A stretch of DNA of 64,000 nucleotides from NCBI GenBank assembly GCA_032718565.1, contig JAVGVS010000316.1, positions 77,589 through 141,588 on the forward strand, read 5' to 3'. Under the pieces are notes generated by a model. That model had not been told where the DNA came from. It saw only the letters and a program-made list of their open reading frames with translations, and did no database searches. Made by a program: the position numbers and the translations under genes. This document shows positions 21,866-34,231 of this stretch, piece by piece. Source of the stretch: Distichodus sexfasciatus. Its lineage: Eukaryota; Chordata; Actinopteri; Characiformes; Distichodontidae. Within the stretch, counting starts at the first letter, position 1, and each line of letters begins with the position of its first letter.

Positions 21866-22405
21866 TCAGCACTGGTGTGTGTGTGTGTGCTCCTGTATTT
21901 AGGGCGTTGTGAGGACCTGGCTTTCCCCTAAAAACACCTCTGTGTATTTCTATGGCTTTGTGGGGACATCAGAGCGGTCCTCATGAGCAAAAATGATTTT
22001 AAAGAAAATGTCCACGTTTTATGTGTGAAAGTGAAAGAGGTAAAAGTCATGCTTTTGGTTTCTGAGGTTAAGGTTAGTGTTATTAACATCTAGTTATGTG
22101 GAAGTGTGTGTGTGTGTGTATGTGTGTGTTCATGTATTTATCACATTGTGGGGACCTTTTTGTCTCCTAAAATCACTTTTATCTGTTTTTTAGGCTTTGT
22201 GGGGACATTTGAGAGGTCCCCATGAGGAAAAATGACTTTATAGAAAATGTGCTTGTTTTATTTGAGAAACTAAAAGAGGTAAAAGATGTGCTTTTGGTTA
22301 CTGAGGTTAAGGTTAGGATTAGGTGTAGGTGTAAAATTACATACATTTAGTCATTATGGGAGTCTATGGAAAGACCTCACAAAGATAGTAATACAAGACT
22401 GTGTG
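21866..22405 (+). repeat. Two tandem copies of a TG-flanked dispersed repeat
   Basis: Copies at about 21880-22080 and 22120-22400 share ggctttgtggggacat, gaaagaggtaaaagt/atgtgc and cttttggtt followed by ctgaggttaaggttag. Each starts after a TG run. Older relatives lie at 23241-23420 and 41370-41520. Confidence 0.7.
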
Positions 22406-22865
22406 TGTGTGTTTGAGAGAACAGTCCCAGGCTCCTCCTGAAAGGAATACAGCACACCCATCTGAGCAGCACAAAGGAAACCTCCCCTTACCCAAAACAC
22501 ATCAGCCCTAAAGGGAAAAGCGTGTGTGTGTGTGTGTGATGGAGCTGTATCACACGATATGTACCCAATTCTGGTGTGAGTGTGTGTGTGTGTCCAAACC
22601 CATAGCCATATCTTTTGTTGGGACACAACAGCAGGTCAACAAAATAAAGTCATGCACCAGACGACTGCTGTTGAAACAATACACACTTGATAATGAACAA
22701 GTGAAGTGTGTGTGTGTGTAACCCTAGGTGTTTCTGGCTTATTTTGGGGACAAATTGCAATTTCAGTGTCAATGTCAATTTATTTATGAAGCACACTTTA
22801 AACCACCTAAATGTTATGGCACATAACCACAAAATACATACATGCACAATCACACACACATTAAA
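22406..22865. other. Non-coding stretch with TG/CA runs
   Basis: TG runs lie near 22521, 22576 and 22706 and a CA run near 22851. Nothing coding is visible. Confidence 0.5.
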
Positions 22866-23030
22866 AACCTCGCCTCTGGACTAAGAGGTTCTGGGTTCGA
22901 GCCCTACCTCTGGCATCACCTGAGCAAGACCCTTAACCCCCTAGGTGCTCTTAAGGAGACTGTTCCTGAAATTAGGAAATGAAAGTCGCACCAAATAAGA
23001 GCATCTGCTAAATGCTGTAAATGTAAATGT
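22866..23030 (+). repeat. SINE family 2, near full length
   Basis: The copy reads ctgggttcgagccctacctc, gagcaagacccttaaccccc, ctgaaattaggaaatgaaag and the tail ataagagcatctgctaaatg followed by ctgtaaatg. Confidence 0.8.
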
Positions 23031-23070
23031 CAAACAAACCTAACAGAGTCCTGTAGTCCTGTACTGTATA

Positions 23071-23196
23071 CAGTGCATCCGGAAAGTATTCACAGCACTC
23101 CACTCTTTCCACAATATCCTATGTTACAGTCGTATTCCCAAATAGATTAAATTCATACAATTCTACTCACAATACCCCATAATGACTGATTTAAAA
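23071..23196 (+). mobile_element. Tc1-type terminal fragment
   Basis: It starts after TA with cagtgcatccggaaagtatt and continues cacagcactccactctttcc, ending in acaataccccataatgact. This is a known Tc1-like terminus. The transposase and the other end are missing. Confidence 0.7.
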
Positions 23197-23240
23197 ACAG
23201 TAACAGGTTGTGGTAATATCAGAAACCCGCAGATTGGGAA

Positions 23241-23420
23241 TCTCTAAGTTTTGTGATAAAATGAAAGTAGGGAAAATAAAAGTAGAAAAGTTTGAGATTC
23301 ATTACTGAGCTTATGGTTAGGGTTTAGGAGCTGTCCTGGGTTTGTTTGGCTACACTCATCATTATCTACATGCAACATCCCCCCAAAAACAGAGTGAAGT
23401 AAAGGTTTGTGTGTTTATTC
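23241..23420 (+). repeat. Old relative of the 21.9-22.4 kb repeat
   Basis: The copy is degraded: aaagtagggaaaataaaagt, ttactgagcttatggttagg and a terminal tgtgtgtt. Confidence 0.35.
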
Positions 23421-23423
23421 ATT

Positions 23424-23700
23424 CATTATTTCAACTGCCTAGTCCCAGTTGGTTTTGCGGGGACTGGACCCTATCCCTAGATAAGGGGCGTGCTGTGGGG
23501 ACCAGCCCCGGGTGGGCACCAACACACCACATATCACACACGCTCACACTCACATACCTATGGTTGCAATCTGATTCACCACTCAACCTACAGCACGCTT
23601 ATATACTGTTTGAGGAAGCCAGAGCACCCGCAATAAACCCATTCCACATAGAAACACCCCACAGTTGACCTGAGGATCAAACCCAGGACCTTCGGGGTCA
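23424..23700 (+). mobile_element. Dispersed repeat family 3, degraded
   Basis: The copy reads attcattcattatttcaact, gggggcg-like spacers with ggactggaccctatccctag, gtgggcaccaacacaccaca, and ends cccaggaccttcgggg. Confidence 0.65.
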
Positions 23701-24880
23701 GGGCAAAAATATATATTTGTAGACTGTGTAGAGCTTAAGAAAAAGCAAAATGCTCAGAGCGTAGTTCATCTGAGAGGAAAAGCAGGAGCTGAGCTTTGAC
23801 TGATGTCTGCTTTAAATACTGTGGGATCTGACAACCCCAATCTCATAGAGAGAGAGAGAGAGAGACTCGAGAAGGAGCCAATATAACATCAGTGACCCCA
23901 ATTGATTCCAGCAGAACTCTCGTCCTCTGGAGAATGTGTCTGCAGCACAAGGCTGGCAACACACCATGATAAACCCTTTTCAATCTCTCCATCTCTCTCT
24001 GCTACACACACACACTGTCCTCCTCACTCTGTCCATTACTGTCCTCAGGGTCGTTTCTACCTCCCCAGTTGCTCGATCTCGTTCTCTCCATCTTCTTTTC
24101 TCTCAGTCATCGCTCATCTCTTTGAACTGCTTCTCTCTGCACCACTATAAAAACTACACTCCAACATGGACGCTTGTCTGCTGGTTTACTGCAGGTCTGA
24201 TGCTGGTCTGGAGCCACAACAAAGCTAGTCCCCTTTAGTAACATGTCCTAAAGCAGAGCTAGAACAGTTAAACTGTGTCCAGGTTTTCATTTTATCTGCT
24301 TATTTAAGTGGACAAAAAAGAAAGGCTGAGGAGAAATTTTAGGAAGAATTTCTGTGATTAAAGATGACTTGTGACTAACATTTTCCCATTTCAAATAATT
24401 AAAGCCCATAAATAGAACTGAAGCACAATCTGAAGGGACACCAGAAGAAAATGTGAACCCTGTGAAGAAATACATTTGGCATTTGAAAATTCATAAGCAT
24501 AAACCCATGATGCCATTTACACTTGATTTACTGTCGCAATCCAGATTTGTGCACAATGCCTCATTTCATCAAGCTTCATTTACTCAGTTTTCTCCACCCG
24601 GAATAAATATTATGGGCATTAAACTCTCGTCCCAAAAAACCAGCTCCACTTCCAGCCCTGGACCAGTCTGTGCTGAGTGCTTAAGGTTCACCATCAAAAA
24701 GATGAAAACAAGTGAGATCTCCAGCAGATGCTCCTAAATGCAGAGGGTGAAGGTTGTGCTGAGGAGCAGCAGTAAGTGCAGTGAGACCTTTCAGTCTGAC
24801 CAGGTTTACTTTCTTACTTTTAACCTCTTCATCCAGAGCCCACTACAGTTCATCTCAAAACTCGGTTCAGGGTGAGTGGG
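23701..24880. other. Intergenic stretch without recognised genes
   Basis: It holds a short GA run (23849-23865) and a pyrimidine-rich stretch (23975-24130). An open frame at 24453-24737 resembles no family I know. Confidence 0.45.
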
Positions 24881-24898
24881 TCGTTCTCTCTTTTCAGA

Positions 24899-25074
24899 GT
24901 TAGGTGATGTTACTCGGAGCATCTCGTCCATTCCAGCCATCGTGCAGCATTTCATTGTGGAGCTGCTGAAAGGGGCTTTACAAGCTGATGAGCTGTGTCT
25001 GACTGTGGAGGAGAGAAGCATCATACTCCACTCTACAGATTTGTTCATGTTGAACCCTGCATAACTGCATAATA
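24899..25074 (+). other. Candidate orphan terminal exon
   Basis: A strong acceptor (ctctcttttcag, 24887-24898) precedes 166 nt open to a stop at 25062-25064. AATAAA follows at 25069-25074. The peptide (for example SIPAIVQHFIVELLKGALQA) looks helical but I do not recognise it, and no upstream partner exon is identified. It could be chance. Confidence 0.15.
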
Positions 25075-25084
25075 AACATATTTA

Positions 25085-26234
25085 TTACGATATCATGCAG
25101 CCATTAATACAGGATAACTGTACATTTCTCTTTGTACTGTACTGTACTGTATGGATTCTGGTCTTTTTCCATCCCTAAAATAATAGAATGATTTACCATG
25201 TTTGCTTCTTGACAGACATATATAAAAGCTGTTAAATACAGTAATAGTAAATTCATGAATCATTACTGCCATCACTTATGGAATATTACAACAAACTGGC
25301 TGTAAGGATTTACAGGAGGGGCTCTTCTCCTCTCAGCACTCCTGAGCTTCATTTCAAGACTTTTCAGAGATCAAGCTCACCTGAAATTTACCTGCACTTT
25401 AGGTATAAACAGCCATGTGTTTTAAGGTCAAGTTACTTCATTTGAACCCTCACGGACACCAGCCTCATCACTCATCTAAAAATACAGAAATCTAAGACAA
25501 AGACCCATAAAAGTGAACAACTAGACAATAAATTATAAACACAAACAAATGAATAAGTAAAGGGACTATGCAAATTATTCATCCACGTAGTGGCAGCTGG
25601 AACAAAACAGTTTCTGTAGCAGGACACAGAGTGTGTTTTGACTCATTTATGGATTATGAATTTGCCTGTCATTTCTTGGATTTGTTTGCCCCTTGGGCTG
25701 TCTTTACTGGACCTGAATGCTGCTTGTTGCTTGTTCAAATAAACTGCATTTGGGTCCATCATATAACATTATACTGTAATAGCTAGCTAGAACGCTGCAA
25801 AACATTTAACTAGCAATCAAAATGTGTTAGCCAACAATGACCAATATGGCTAGCCTGGCTGAAGTGATCAACACGACTAATGCAAATTCTTATGGAGAAA
25901 TAACTGGACAATAATGCTTGATGTTCTGATGATTGATACACTGGAGACTATTTTTGCATTGATGTGATAAATGTTGGGGCTGTGGTGGTAGCTCCAGTTT
26001 GAAACTCCTATTTTAAATGTCATGTCTGATGGTACATGATGTTCTGGTCTTTAGGAAATGTTTTCAATAAACGGCTGCACTGCAGCAAATGCATCCAGCA
26101 GCAAGTCTGACATGAAGAATGAGCCGACTGATGTACAGAACTATGTTCCTCCAGCAAGCCTTTCACTTAAACACTCTTATACTGAGGGACTTCCATCTCC
26201 TAATTACAGCGACAGTCTCCCTGGAGCTATTTGG
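25085..26234. other. AT-rich intergenic stretch
   Basis: A small tgtactgtactgtactgt run lies at 25133. I recognise no gene. A chance open frame occurs at 26058-26240. Confidence 0.45.
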
Positions 26235-26345
26235 GGTTAAGGGTCTTGCTCAGGGGGCAAGTGGTGGTAGTGCTGGAGGTAGGATTTGAACCCACGACCT
26301 CTTGGTTCAGAGGTGAGTCACCTACCCATTAGACCACCACCATCA
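26235..26345 (-). repeat. SINE family 2
   Basis: Minus-strand copy: gggttaagggtcttgctcag, gtggtggtagtgctggaggt, aggatttgaacccacgacct and cattagaccaccaccatcac. Confidence 0.8.
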
Positions 26346-26464
26346 CCAAAGCTTCAGCAACAGTGCCAGTGGTCAGACTCATCCAGGATCTAGCAGCAGA
26401 CTGGCACGTCCACTTCCGTCTTCAGCCTGGCACCCGTGTGACAGGTCTAGGATCAGCGCTGTGA

Positions 26465-26660
26465 GGGTGTCATGAGGAGGGGGGCTCGACTGCCTGCCTG
26501 CATGTCATTAGTATGCTGTCAGGGGTTCGCCGCCCAGGCGAGACATCAGAGCTCGGCAGCCCGGGCAGATAAAGAAGAAGCTATTAATCCCCACAAGATT
26601 ACCAGAGCTGATACTTTATCCTGCAGTAATACAGCAATACAAGCAGGGCCCTTCCATTTA
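26465..26660. promoter_or_regulatory. Candidate regulatory block
   Basis: This repeat-free, GC-balanced DNA includes cagataaagaagaagctatt, taatccccacaagattacc (bicoid/OTX-like sites) and gatactttatcctgcagtaa (GATA-like). It looks like a conserved non-coding element. Conservation is untested. Confidence 0.3.
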
Positions 26661-27536
26661 CAACCGCTGCCCATGGAGGATGAGGAGTTCACCTTCACCG
26701 CCACGCCGCTGCAGGCTCACAGCCACAACCACCACCGCCGCCACCACCCATTTACATTGGGCTCTGAGTGACAGCTGCAGTAATAAATGTATGTGCGCAT
26801 GTGTGTGTGTGGTGTTTGTGTGTAGGACATCAACAGAAAGGAGAAGAAAGGGAGAAAGAAATGGGTGGAAGTGATGCCCGTTCTGCTTCAAAAATTAACA
26901 TATGAAATTTGTTATTTCTGATCCAGATTGTGGTTTTTTTTTTTACTAAAACACTCTTCTGTTCAGCTGTGTGCAATTATTCCTGAGAGACATAAAGGTG
27001 TATTTATAAAGCTACTGCAGGCCTGCTGAACTGGATCCTATAGGTTTGGAGAGTCTAATCCTCCTGATCTTTACTCTCTTTCTTCATTCATTGCCACGTG
27101 TATATAGAGCTAGACCAGAACACCCTTGGCAAGGCTGAAGAATTAGGACAAAAGAGTTTTTCTGTTCAACAGCTTGATCCTAATCTAAGAAAACAAATCT
27201 CCAGAAACGTGTTATTGCATATTGTCGCCTCATTTTGCAACAGCACTGACGCTCCTGTAAGTGTGCTGAGCAGAATGGAGAATACATGGAGAGACATTTG
27301 AGGTGATTTCTACTTTCTTCAGATCCCTCAGAGTCATCCTTGGTCTCTAATTGTTGACTTCAGCGCACCTTGCAGGGTGTTAGAGGGATTTAGGTGAGGG
27401 GGACGGGGGAAGAGTCATGAACTTCACTAGAGGAGTTCATGAGGTAGATGGGCCCAAAGTACAAATTCTGGCTGGAAATGTGCTCAAATCATTCAAATTT
27501 AATATGTCAGCACAATACGGGGCAGGAATGAACACG
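26661..27536. other. Intergenic stretch
   Basis: It contains a caccaccgccgccaccaccc run near 26730, a TG run near 26801 and a poly-T at 26934. An open frame at 27098-27301 has no recognised relatives. Confidence 0.45.
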
Positions 27537-27785
27537 GGGCAGTTGGTGGTGTAATGTTATGCTGTTCGCCCAGTGATTAAAAGGTCACTGGTTCAAATCC
27601 TGGACTGGTAAAAATACCACTGAGGTACTCATGAGCAAGGTACCGTCCCCAAACACTGCTCCCTGGGCGCTGCCTGTGTAAGCTGCCCACTGCTCCTTCA
27701 CGGATGGGTCAACTGCAGAGATCACATTTTGTTTGGGTGCACTGTATGCTGTGCGTGTAGTGTGTTTACAACGATAAATATTCAT
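27537..27785 (+). repeat. SINE family 1, near full length
   Basis: It has the head ggggcagttggtggtgtaat, B box ggttcaaatcc, aggtaccgtccccaaacact, the agctgcccactgctcc block and the tail acaacgataaatattcatg. Confidence 0.85.
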
Positions 27786-27886
27786 GCGCCTTCACTTACT
27801 AAACAAGAAACACCAATGAAATTAAACAAAATGTGACTCCAAAAGCTTTTTAAATTGTCAACACACTGAATTGCTAATTTGTTGTT

Positions 27887-28056
27887 ATCCACAAAGAGCA
27901 GTGAGCAGCTTTTGGTAGTGGCCAGGGGGCAGTGTGTGGGGCCGGTATCTTGCTCATGAGCACCTCAATGGTACCTTTATTGGTCTGGAACTTGAACCGA
28001 CGACCCTCCAGTCATGGGGCTAACTCCATAACCTTTGCACTACTAACTGCCCTGTG
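27887..28056 (-). repeat. SINE family 1
   Basis: Minus-strand copy: agagcagtgagcagcttttg, gccggtatcttgctcatgag, tgaaccgacgaccctccagt and the reverse head actaactgcccc-like end. Confidence 0.8.
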
Positions 28057-28059
28057 ACA

Positions 28060-29900
28060 GGTGGAGATAGTGTCCACTATTCGAGGAGTTTTGCTCCTCA
28101 TTATCATTTCTGGGTGGAGTGTGATGACCAGACCAGCTGAATTTGGACTGGCTCCTGGGAGTTATGGTGTGATGTCTGTTATGTGTATGAAGGTCTGAAT
28201 ATCACAGAACATCTGAAGATAGGATAAAGGAAGAAGAGAAGACAGCAAGACAGCAGACATGATGAAGGTTGAAGGGACACCTCATCACACATGGATTAGA
28301 CACTTTGGACCAAATCACACTGTCAATGATGACCAAGCACTGGAAATGCGTTCAAAGTAGAGAACCCAGTTCTCTGAACCTGCAAGAAAATATGTGGATT
28401 TCTTCTGGGAGTGACTTTGTGAAGAAACTAAACCTGAAAGCTATTTTTGTAAAGACAGAGAGGTTAAACAGAGTGGACTGAGGGAGAGGGAGAGAGACTG
28501 GAGAGAGTATGAATGACTTGGAGAGATCCTTTCAGGAGCGGTTGCCGTGGCTCGTATAGCCCTGGGTAAATGGTTGGGCAGATAGTGTTACCATGAGAAC
28601 AGCGCAGCCACGTCCATTGTGTGATGGGAGTGGAGCAGCTAAAGCAGCCATCTGTTCTAGCCTCTCTCCCTCCGGAGCTCCAGGACACACGGACAACCCA
28701 GGCCACCTAATCCTTCCTCATAACACAACACTCCCTCCATCCACACACACACACCCGAGAGGGAGGGAGGGACAGGGCTGGTGGGGGTTCGATGGCTGCA
28801 GGAGCAGCAGATGGGTGATAAAACGGCAGGGTTGCGGGAGTCAAGGTTAACGCTTTCCTACTGTCGTTTATGCCACTTACCTGGGGACGGCCGGGACAGG
28901 TGTTTACTAACAGGCACACGAGATGGACATGGACAGTGTCCACACACATCATCCCTCACCCCCACCAAATACACATACATCACACACTGGAGAAGACCAC
29001 CATCTGGTGAAGTGACCATCAACAAGTAGACCTCTATGGAGATTTGGGGTGGGGGGGGGGTATAATTGAATCTCCTGAAATGTTTGATTCAGAAAATTCC
29101 CAAAATAATTCCCAAACTTAATGACTTTCAATTTACAGACTTAGTTTGGGAGTGTCTGATTTACAGAATTCCCAATCTAAGTGATTTGATCTAATCTATT
29201 ATCCAAAAGAAGCTGCAGTTACAACAAAACTCACAGACTCAATCATTCAGGAAGTTCTTTGTAACTAAAAGAGGAGGTGAGAGTGGCATCATCTCTCAGC
29301 ATGGCACTTTTACAATTCATATTCTAGTTTAAATTGCTGAAAGCTCAGAGTAAACACGCCTGTTCAGTTACTTTCTCACCAACAAGCCTGTCAGACACTC
29401 GTCCATGGCTCAACCTCTTGCTCAGCAATGCCATGACTGCTCACGGGTTCTGATAGCAGAAGGGAAACAGGCCATTCATCAGTGAGAAGACGTCTCAAGG
29501 ACTGTTTAGGTTGCTAAAACTGCACTGGGGAAGAGAGAAAGAGAGAGAGACGGGGGAAGAGCATGAGGCCTTGTCCTGTCAGGTGTTCAGGAAGACATGC
29601 TGAAGAAGGCTGAGTGCAATCTCCTGCTCTGCTGATTCTCCAGCACACACTCCAGTTGCCTCAAACAACAGCCTGTGATGTCCACCTTGAGGGCAGTCCT
29701 TATCTAAAAAATCTGACCAGGAGTGAGTCAAAAAGCTGCATTTGCAGACCTAACTGTAGGTATACTGATCCCGCTGTGAGCTCTTTAGATTTGATGGTGT
29801 AAATGTAAAGTTTCTGCAAGCTGGCAACTGTTAATCATCCAAATCGGACCATAAAAACATTTTACGTGTGACTTGTTTATCCTGGTTTAAACCTGTTTCA
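28060..29900. other. Intergenic stretch
   Basis: No gene is recognised. A short CA run lies at 28744-28755, purine-rich gagggagggagggacagggc at 28759, and a G run at 29050-29060. The remainder is plain AT-rich DNA. Confidence 0.45.
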
Positions 29901-29904
29901 TAAA

Positions 29905-30165
29905 ATACCAGCTGGTAGTGTAATGGTTAGGGAATTAGGAGCTGACGCCATGACTGACAGGTTGCTGGTTCAAGTTCCGGGGTGGTAAAGGTACCACTGA
30001 GGTACCCATGAGCAAGGTACTGTCCACAAGCACTGCTCTCCTGGTGCTGCATGTCAGCTGTCCGCTGCTCCTTTACGGATGTGTCAAATGCAGAGCTTAT
30101 GTGTGGTTGTCGTGCACTGGGTACTGTGCTGTGTTCACAATCACAAACAATCACTCACTCGCTCA
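29905..30165 (+). repeat. SINE family 1, near full length
   Basis: It reads agctggtagtgtaatggtta, ctggttcaagttcc, aaggtaccactgaggtaccc, gagcaaggtactgtccacaa and the tail acaatcacaaacaatcactc. Confidence 0.85.
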
Positions 30166-30879
30166 GCAGTTGCACTAACAATTTCAACCTTCAAACCAGC
30201 ATCAATTCTTACAGGTAAACTTGCAAGTCAGGGATTTTGTAGGATTATAGTCAGGAGTATGACTAACCAACATGATTAGATGTGCTAACCGTCTGAACCT
30301 ACAACCTGTAAATATGATCATTTGTATAATAATCCAGAGTTTGTTTGTTTATTTTTTGTTTTTCTTCCCTCCCATATTTTTTATCTTTTACCTTGTATTC
30401 ATTGTTTAAATTGCACACTCAAAAGAAGGAGTAGTTCTGGTTCTTTCACTGCGTGTTGTACCTGTATAACTGTGCATGTGACAGTAAAGAATCTTCCATC
30501 TTAAATCAGTGTTGTGCTTTTTGCCCGGCTTGACGGATCACTGCAGGACTGTGCTGTTTTTCAGCATTTTGCCTGGCACTACTTTAAATGCCACGTTGTG
30601 CCCGTTGTGTATTACACCTTGTCTACGTGCTCGCCATGGTGTGAACATCTGACAAGCACATCATACAGCAGATATCCTCAAAAACCACCATGGCAGGGCT
30701 TTTCTCCCCCACTCAGGCTACATCGTCCATCTGAAGCCACAAGGACTAACTGCTGAGGTGGGTGTATTGGCCTCAGATCTCTTTCTTTCGAGAAGGCTGC
30801 TCTCCTCAGCAGAAGAGTAAAACCCTGCCTGTTCCCTTTAAGCAGTGTCAGAAACATCTCATGCTTAACTTAAAAAAGC
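30166..30879. other. Intergenic stretch
   Basis: AT-rich DNA with no recognised feature. The part from 30500 to 30750 has chance open frames only. Confidence 0.45.
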
Positions 30880-31330
30880 AGGGTGAGAGAGGGAGTGAAA
30901 ACCGAGTAGGAAAAGAGGAAAGAAAGCCTCATTGCGCTCAGGAGGGAGAAAAAAAGCTCTTTGATAAAAGGTTGCATGGTTACAATGGGAAATATTGCAG
31001 GCTGTTTCCCATTGGCTGAGCCTGCCTGCGGTCTAAAGCCTGGCTGAATGATCGGCGTGTCTGTTTTTGACAGGTTGGAGATAAGAAAGTGCCCTCAGGT
31101 ATTAGATGTCATTCCTTCTTTTTTCCTTCTTCTCTCTCGGCTGGAGAAAGCAGTTAGAGCACCTTTGCAGAAGCACCTTCCCGTGAATAGAGAATTTCAC
31201 AGCAACAAAGCTTTCTTCTCTCATTAAGTCGGCGGTGAAGCCGACGCCGCTTTTGGAGAGCACAATATCTCAGACACATGAGTAATCCCCCCGCTCAGTC
31301 TCACACTGCAGCTGAATTTCAAATGTCCAT
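30880..31330. promoter_or_regulatory. Candidate regulatory block
   Basis: Complex, microsatellite-free DNA includes gcaggctgtttcccattggctg (a CCAAT-type box), gtctgtttttgacaggttgg, a SOX/TCF-like acaaag (31205-31210) and gagtaatcccccc. It looks like enhancer DNA rather than exon. Conservation is untested. Confidence 0.3.
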
Positions 31331-32399
31331 AATAACTAGAGTTCAAAACGAAGGGCGCAGACACACAAACACACATTCATCAACACACACACACACATAT
31401 TCACCCTTCAGCGAGGAACGCACATCAGCTTATAAATGACGAATCTTTATGCTGTTTGTCTTCCTTGCCACTAAGGGTGCTGTAGAGAGGTTACATTTGA
31501 CAAACAATTCCGGCTGACCAACATATGAGGACTGAGAAAGAACAAAGACAAAGGGAAGTATTGCCGCTTAGTTCCATCCCGAGACTTCCATGTCCTAAAT
31601 TAATCTGTTCTGTCTGCTGTTTTTTGGGACCATGATTTCTAGCTTTGCCTTTGTCCTTCCAGTTATCAGTATCTAGATCTCTGCTCTGTATTGGGACTGT
31701 GGAATTTGTGATAGCTGGGCAACAGTAATCACCATGTTCTCTTCAATATTTCTTCTTCTTCTTCTTCTTCTATTTCACACTTTAACATTTTTCCACAGTT
31801 TTTGTGAACTGCATCCCTCTTTTTGTCCCTTTTTTAAAGGTCATAAATGTGCTATTCCATAGTCCCGATGTTGTTCATCATCAAGGCTGTCATTCTCTCT
31901 TTTGGCCAGAAGGAGACGCCAACATTAAGAGCTAGTGTACCAACACTTTTCTTGTGTTTAGCCTGGTCCTGACATGAGCTTCAATAACATTAATTCAGCA
32001 GCTCATAGTTTAATGGCTAGCTCAACTATTGTCAACAGAAACGTCTACAAATATCCCTTACGTTTTAATCATTTTTCACCCTTTCATTCCTTTCTGCATT
32101 TCTGCCTCTCTTCAGGAATTGTCCCTCTAGTTTGCCTTGTCCATATTTTTCCGTTTGTTCCTGCACACTGTAGGCTGCACCTCGACACCTAAGGTTTTGG
32201 ATTTCCTGCCTTACACAGCGGCACATAAAATCTGAAGCACAACCTTACAACCATCTCAAAACCTTCTTCCTTCTGCAACCTGAAGAACGATTTACACGAA
32301 GAGGAACAATGCCGTGAGGAGGAGAGCACATTTTCTAAAATAGCAGAAGGCAGAAGAGAGGCGCAGGCGACATCAATACCTGCTCTATCCAGAGGTGTG
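31331..32399. other. Intergenic stretch
   Basis: It holds CA runs near 31363 and 31384 and a cttcttcttcttcttctt run near 31752. The part at 31900-32010 (cttttcttgtgtttagcctg) resembles 15848-15880 and may be a dispersed repeat. Confidence 0.4.
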
Positions 32400-33010
32400 T
32401 ATGTGTAGCTGGCAGGCAGACAGCAGTGGTGGCGCTGCAGCTGGAGGGCTTTATTGGTAAACCCATTTACTTGCCACTTTGAGAACGCGGAGCTGAGATG
32501 CCGGAGTGAGTCAGCGCTTTGCCCGGGGATGAATCATTCATCATGGCTGCCTCGGTGTGAAAGAGGTCGATCACGCTCTAATGGCAAACCCTCTGCTGAC
32601 TCCACAGGGTTAGGAGAACTCGCACTGGGTGTACGTGTGCGTGAGGAGAACAGGAAGTGTGTGAAGCTTGTGATGGAGAGCAAGCGAGGGAGTAGAAGAA
32701 AAGGCACGGGGGAGGAGGGGGAGGAGGAGGAGGAGGGGAAGGACAGATGTCCTTGAGGTGACGGTTCCCAGGCGACACCCTCTCTCCAGTGCTCTGCTGC
32801 TCTCCAGGATATGAGCTTTCACTGGCTGCATCAGGAAGGAAATCTCATCTTCGGCTCCTGCCCTGATAGAGCACACTCCATATTTTTGGAGCTCGTTCTA
32901 AATTTTCTGTGAAGGTCTCGGCCATGTTTTCCTGACATTTTCAGATTAGATCTGGTCACCGCTCTTCTCAGGAGGCTGAAGGCTAGGGGAAGCATATGGT
33001 GCATCGCAGA
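32400..33010. promoter_or_regulatory. Candidate regulatory block with G-rich core
   Basis: It has a FOX-like ggtaaac (32457-32462), an AP-1/MAF-like tgagtcagc (32507-32515) and gatgaatcattcatcatggc. A purine stretch at 32700-32750 with several G runs could form a quadruplex. Complex sequence continues to about 33010. Confidence 0.3.
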
Positions 33011-33264
33011 TGGATTCGGCATCTTTTATTAAATAAAAAAGTGCTAAATGAAATGTTTTAAGAAGCACAGCAACAGAACAAGGAGGTTGTGAAGTCCAAA
33101 GTGAACAATGTGCATCTGACTTGTGTCTCATGGAGAAAGCTAAGTCACTCATGAGGGACAGCAGCCAGGCATTGACCTCTCCCATTGTCATTGGCCAGAA
33201 CACACTCTCACACACACACTCACATACTGGCTAGAGGCCAGCAAAGGGGGAGAATACATTAACT

Positions 33265-33338
33265 CAAGAGCCAAGACGAGAGTAAGAGAGAAAAAGTGAG
33301 AGAGAAACAAAGCAAGAGAGAGAAGGAGAGCAAAAAAT

Positions 33339-33369
<31 letters not shown>

Positions 33370-33370
33370 A
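33265..33370. repeat. GA-rich low-complexity DNA
   Basis: Degenerate gagagaaa and agagag repeats end in a pure GA run at 33351-33368. Confidence 0.8.
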
Positions 33371-34231
33371 CGCTGGAGACCATAACGTTAACCCAATGTG
33401 ATGGAAAGACCTTCCCCCACTGTGATGGCGAATAGACAGAATGAATGAAGGACAGAAATGAAACACAAAAGCAGGGGAGAGAAAATTCAGTGGAACATGA
33501 TGGAGGGCCCCCCGCTCCACAGGGCTGCCCATTCAGGTGGATAAAATATGGGAGAAACTTCTGGAGTCTGTGTCGGACTGTTGGCGGTCAGATAAGCTCT
33601 GAAGCCGAGTGCAGGACGGAGTGCGTGGTTGGTATGACAAATAGAGAATGGCAGGAAGGAAATGGCTCAGTGTTTGGAGGACATGAGCCTGAGGAGTGAG
33701 CGAACTTCACATGGAGTACAACCCAAAATCTGGCTTGTTGGTAACATGATCTCCAACACTGCCAATTTTGAGTGTTCTTGCACAAGGAGGGTCATGGTAC
33801 ACAATGTCAGGTTTTCACACTAAATAAGAATTTCAGTCTCATTATAATAATAACAAGAGCCTTGATGTAAATGTATTGGAGTCTTTTAATTGTAGTGGAG
33901 TCATAAGTCATAAGTTCCCAAAATACACCTTTGCTCAAAAGTGTGGGCTCACTTGCAAATGTTCTTGTTTCAGTGGAAATAGACATGAAATGAGTCTGAA
34001 CAGGAAATATAGCAAATGAGCAGGACATGTAGACATCGCCAGAGTTCAAAATAATGGAAATGGGGAATGTGTTCTTCAAAAGCTACGTTACAGGATGGTA
34101 CACCTGCAATTACAGCATTCTAGCTGTTAATTTCTCAAGGTAATCTGATGAGATTTTGTCCGGTGCTTTCTGGAGCATCTCCCACAAGATGAATGGTCTG
34201 GGAGTGATTTGGAGGTGGTAACATTGCAGAT

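Noticed and set aside
27537..27610. tRNA gene suggested by the B box ggttcaaatcc
   Set aside because: The sequence is the tRNA-derived head of a SINE. It does not form a complete cloverleaf and recurs throughout the window.
32454..32756. 100-residue plus-strand frame ending in a glutamate-rich tail
   Set aside because: The tail is the GGA-rich low-complexity stretch, and nothing upstream resembles a protein family.
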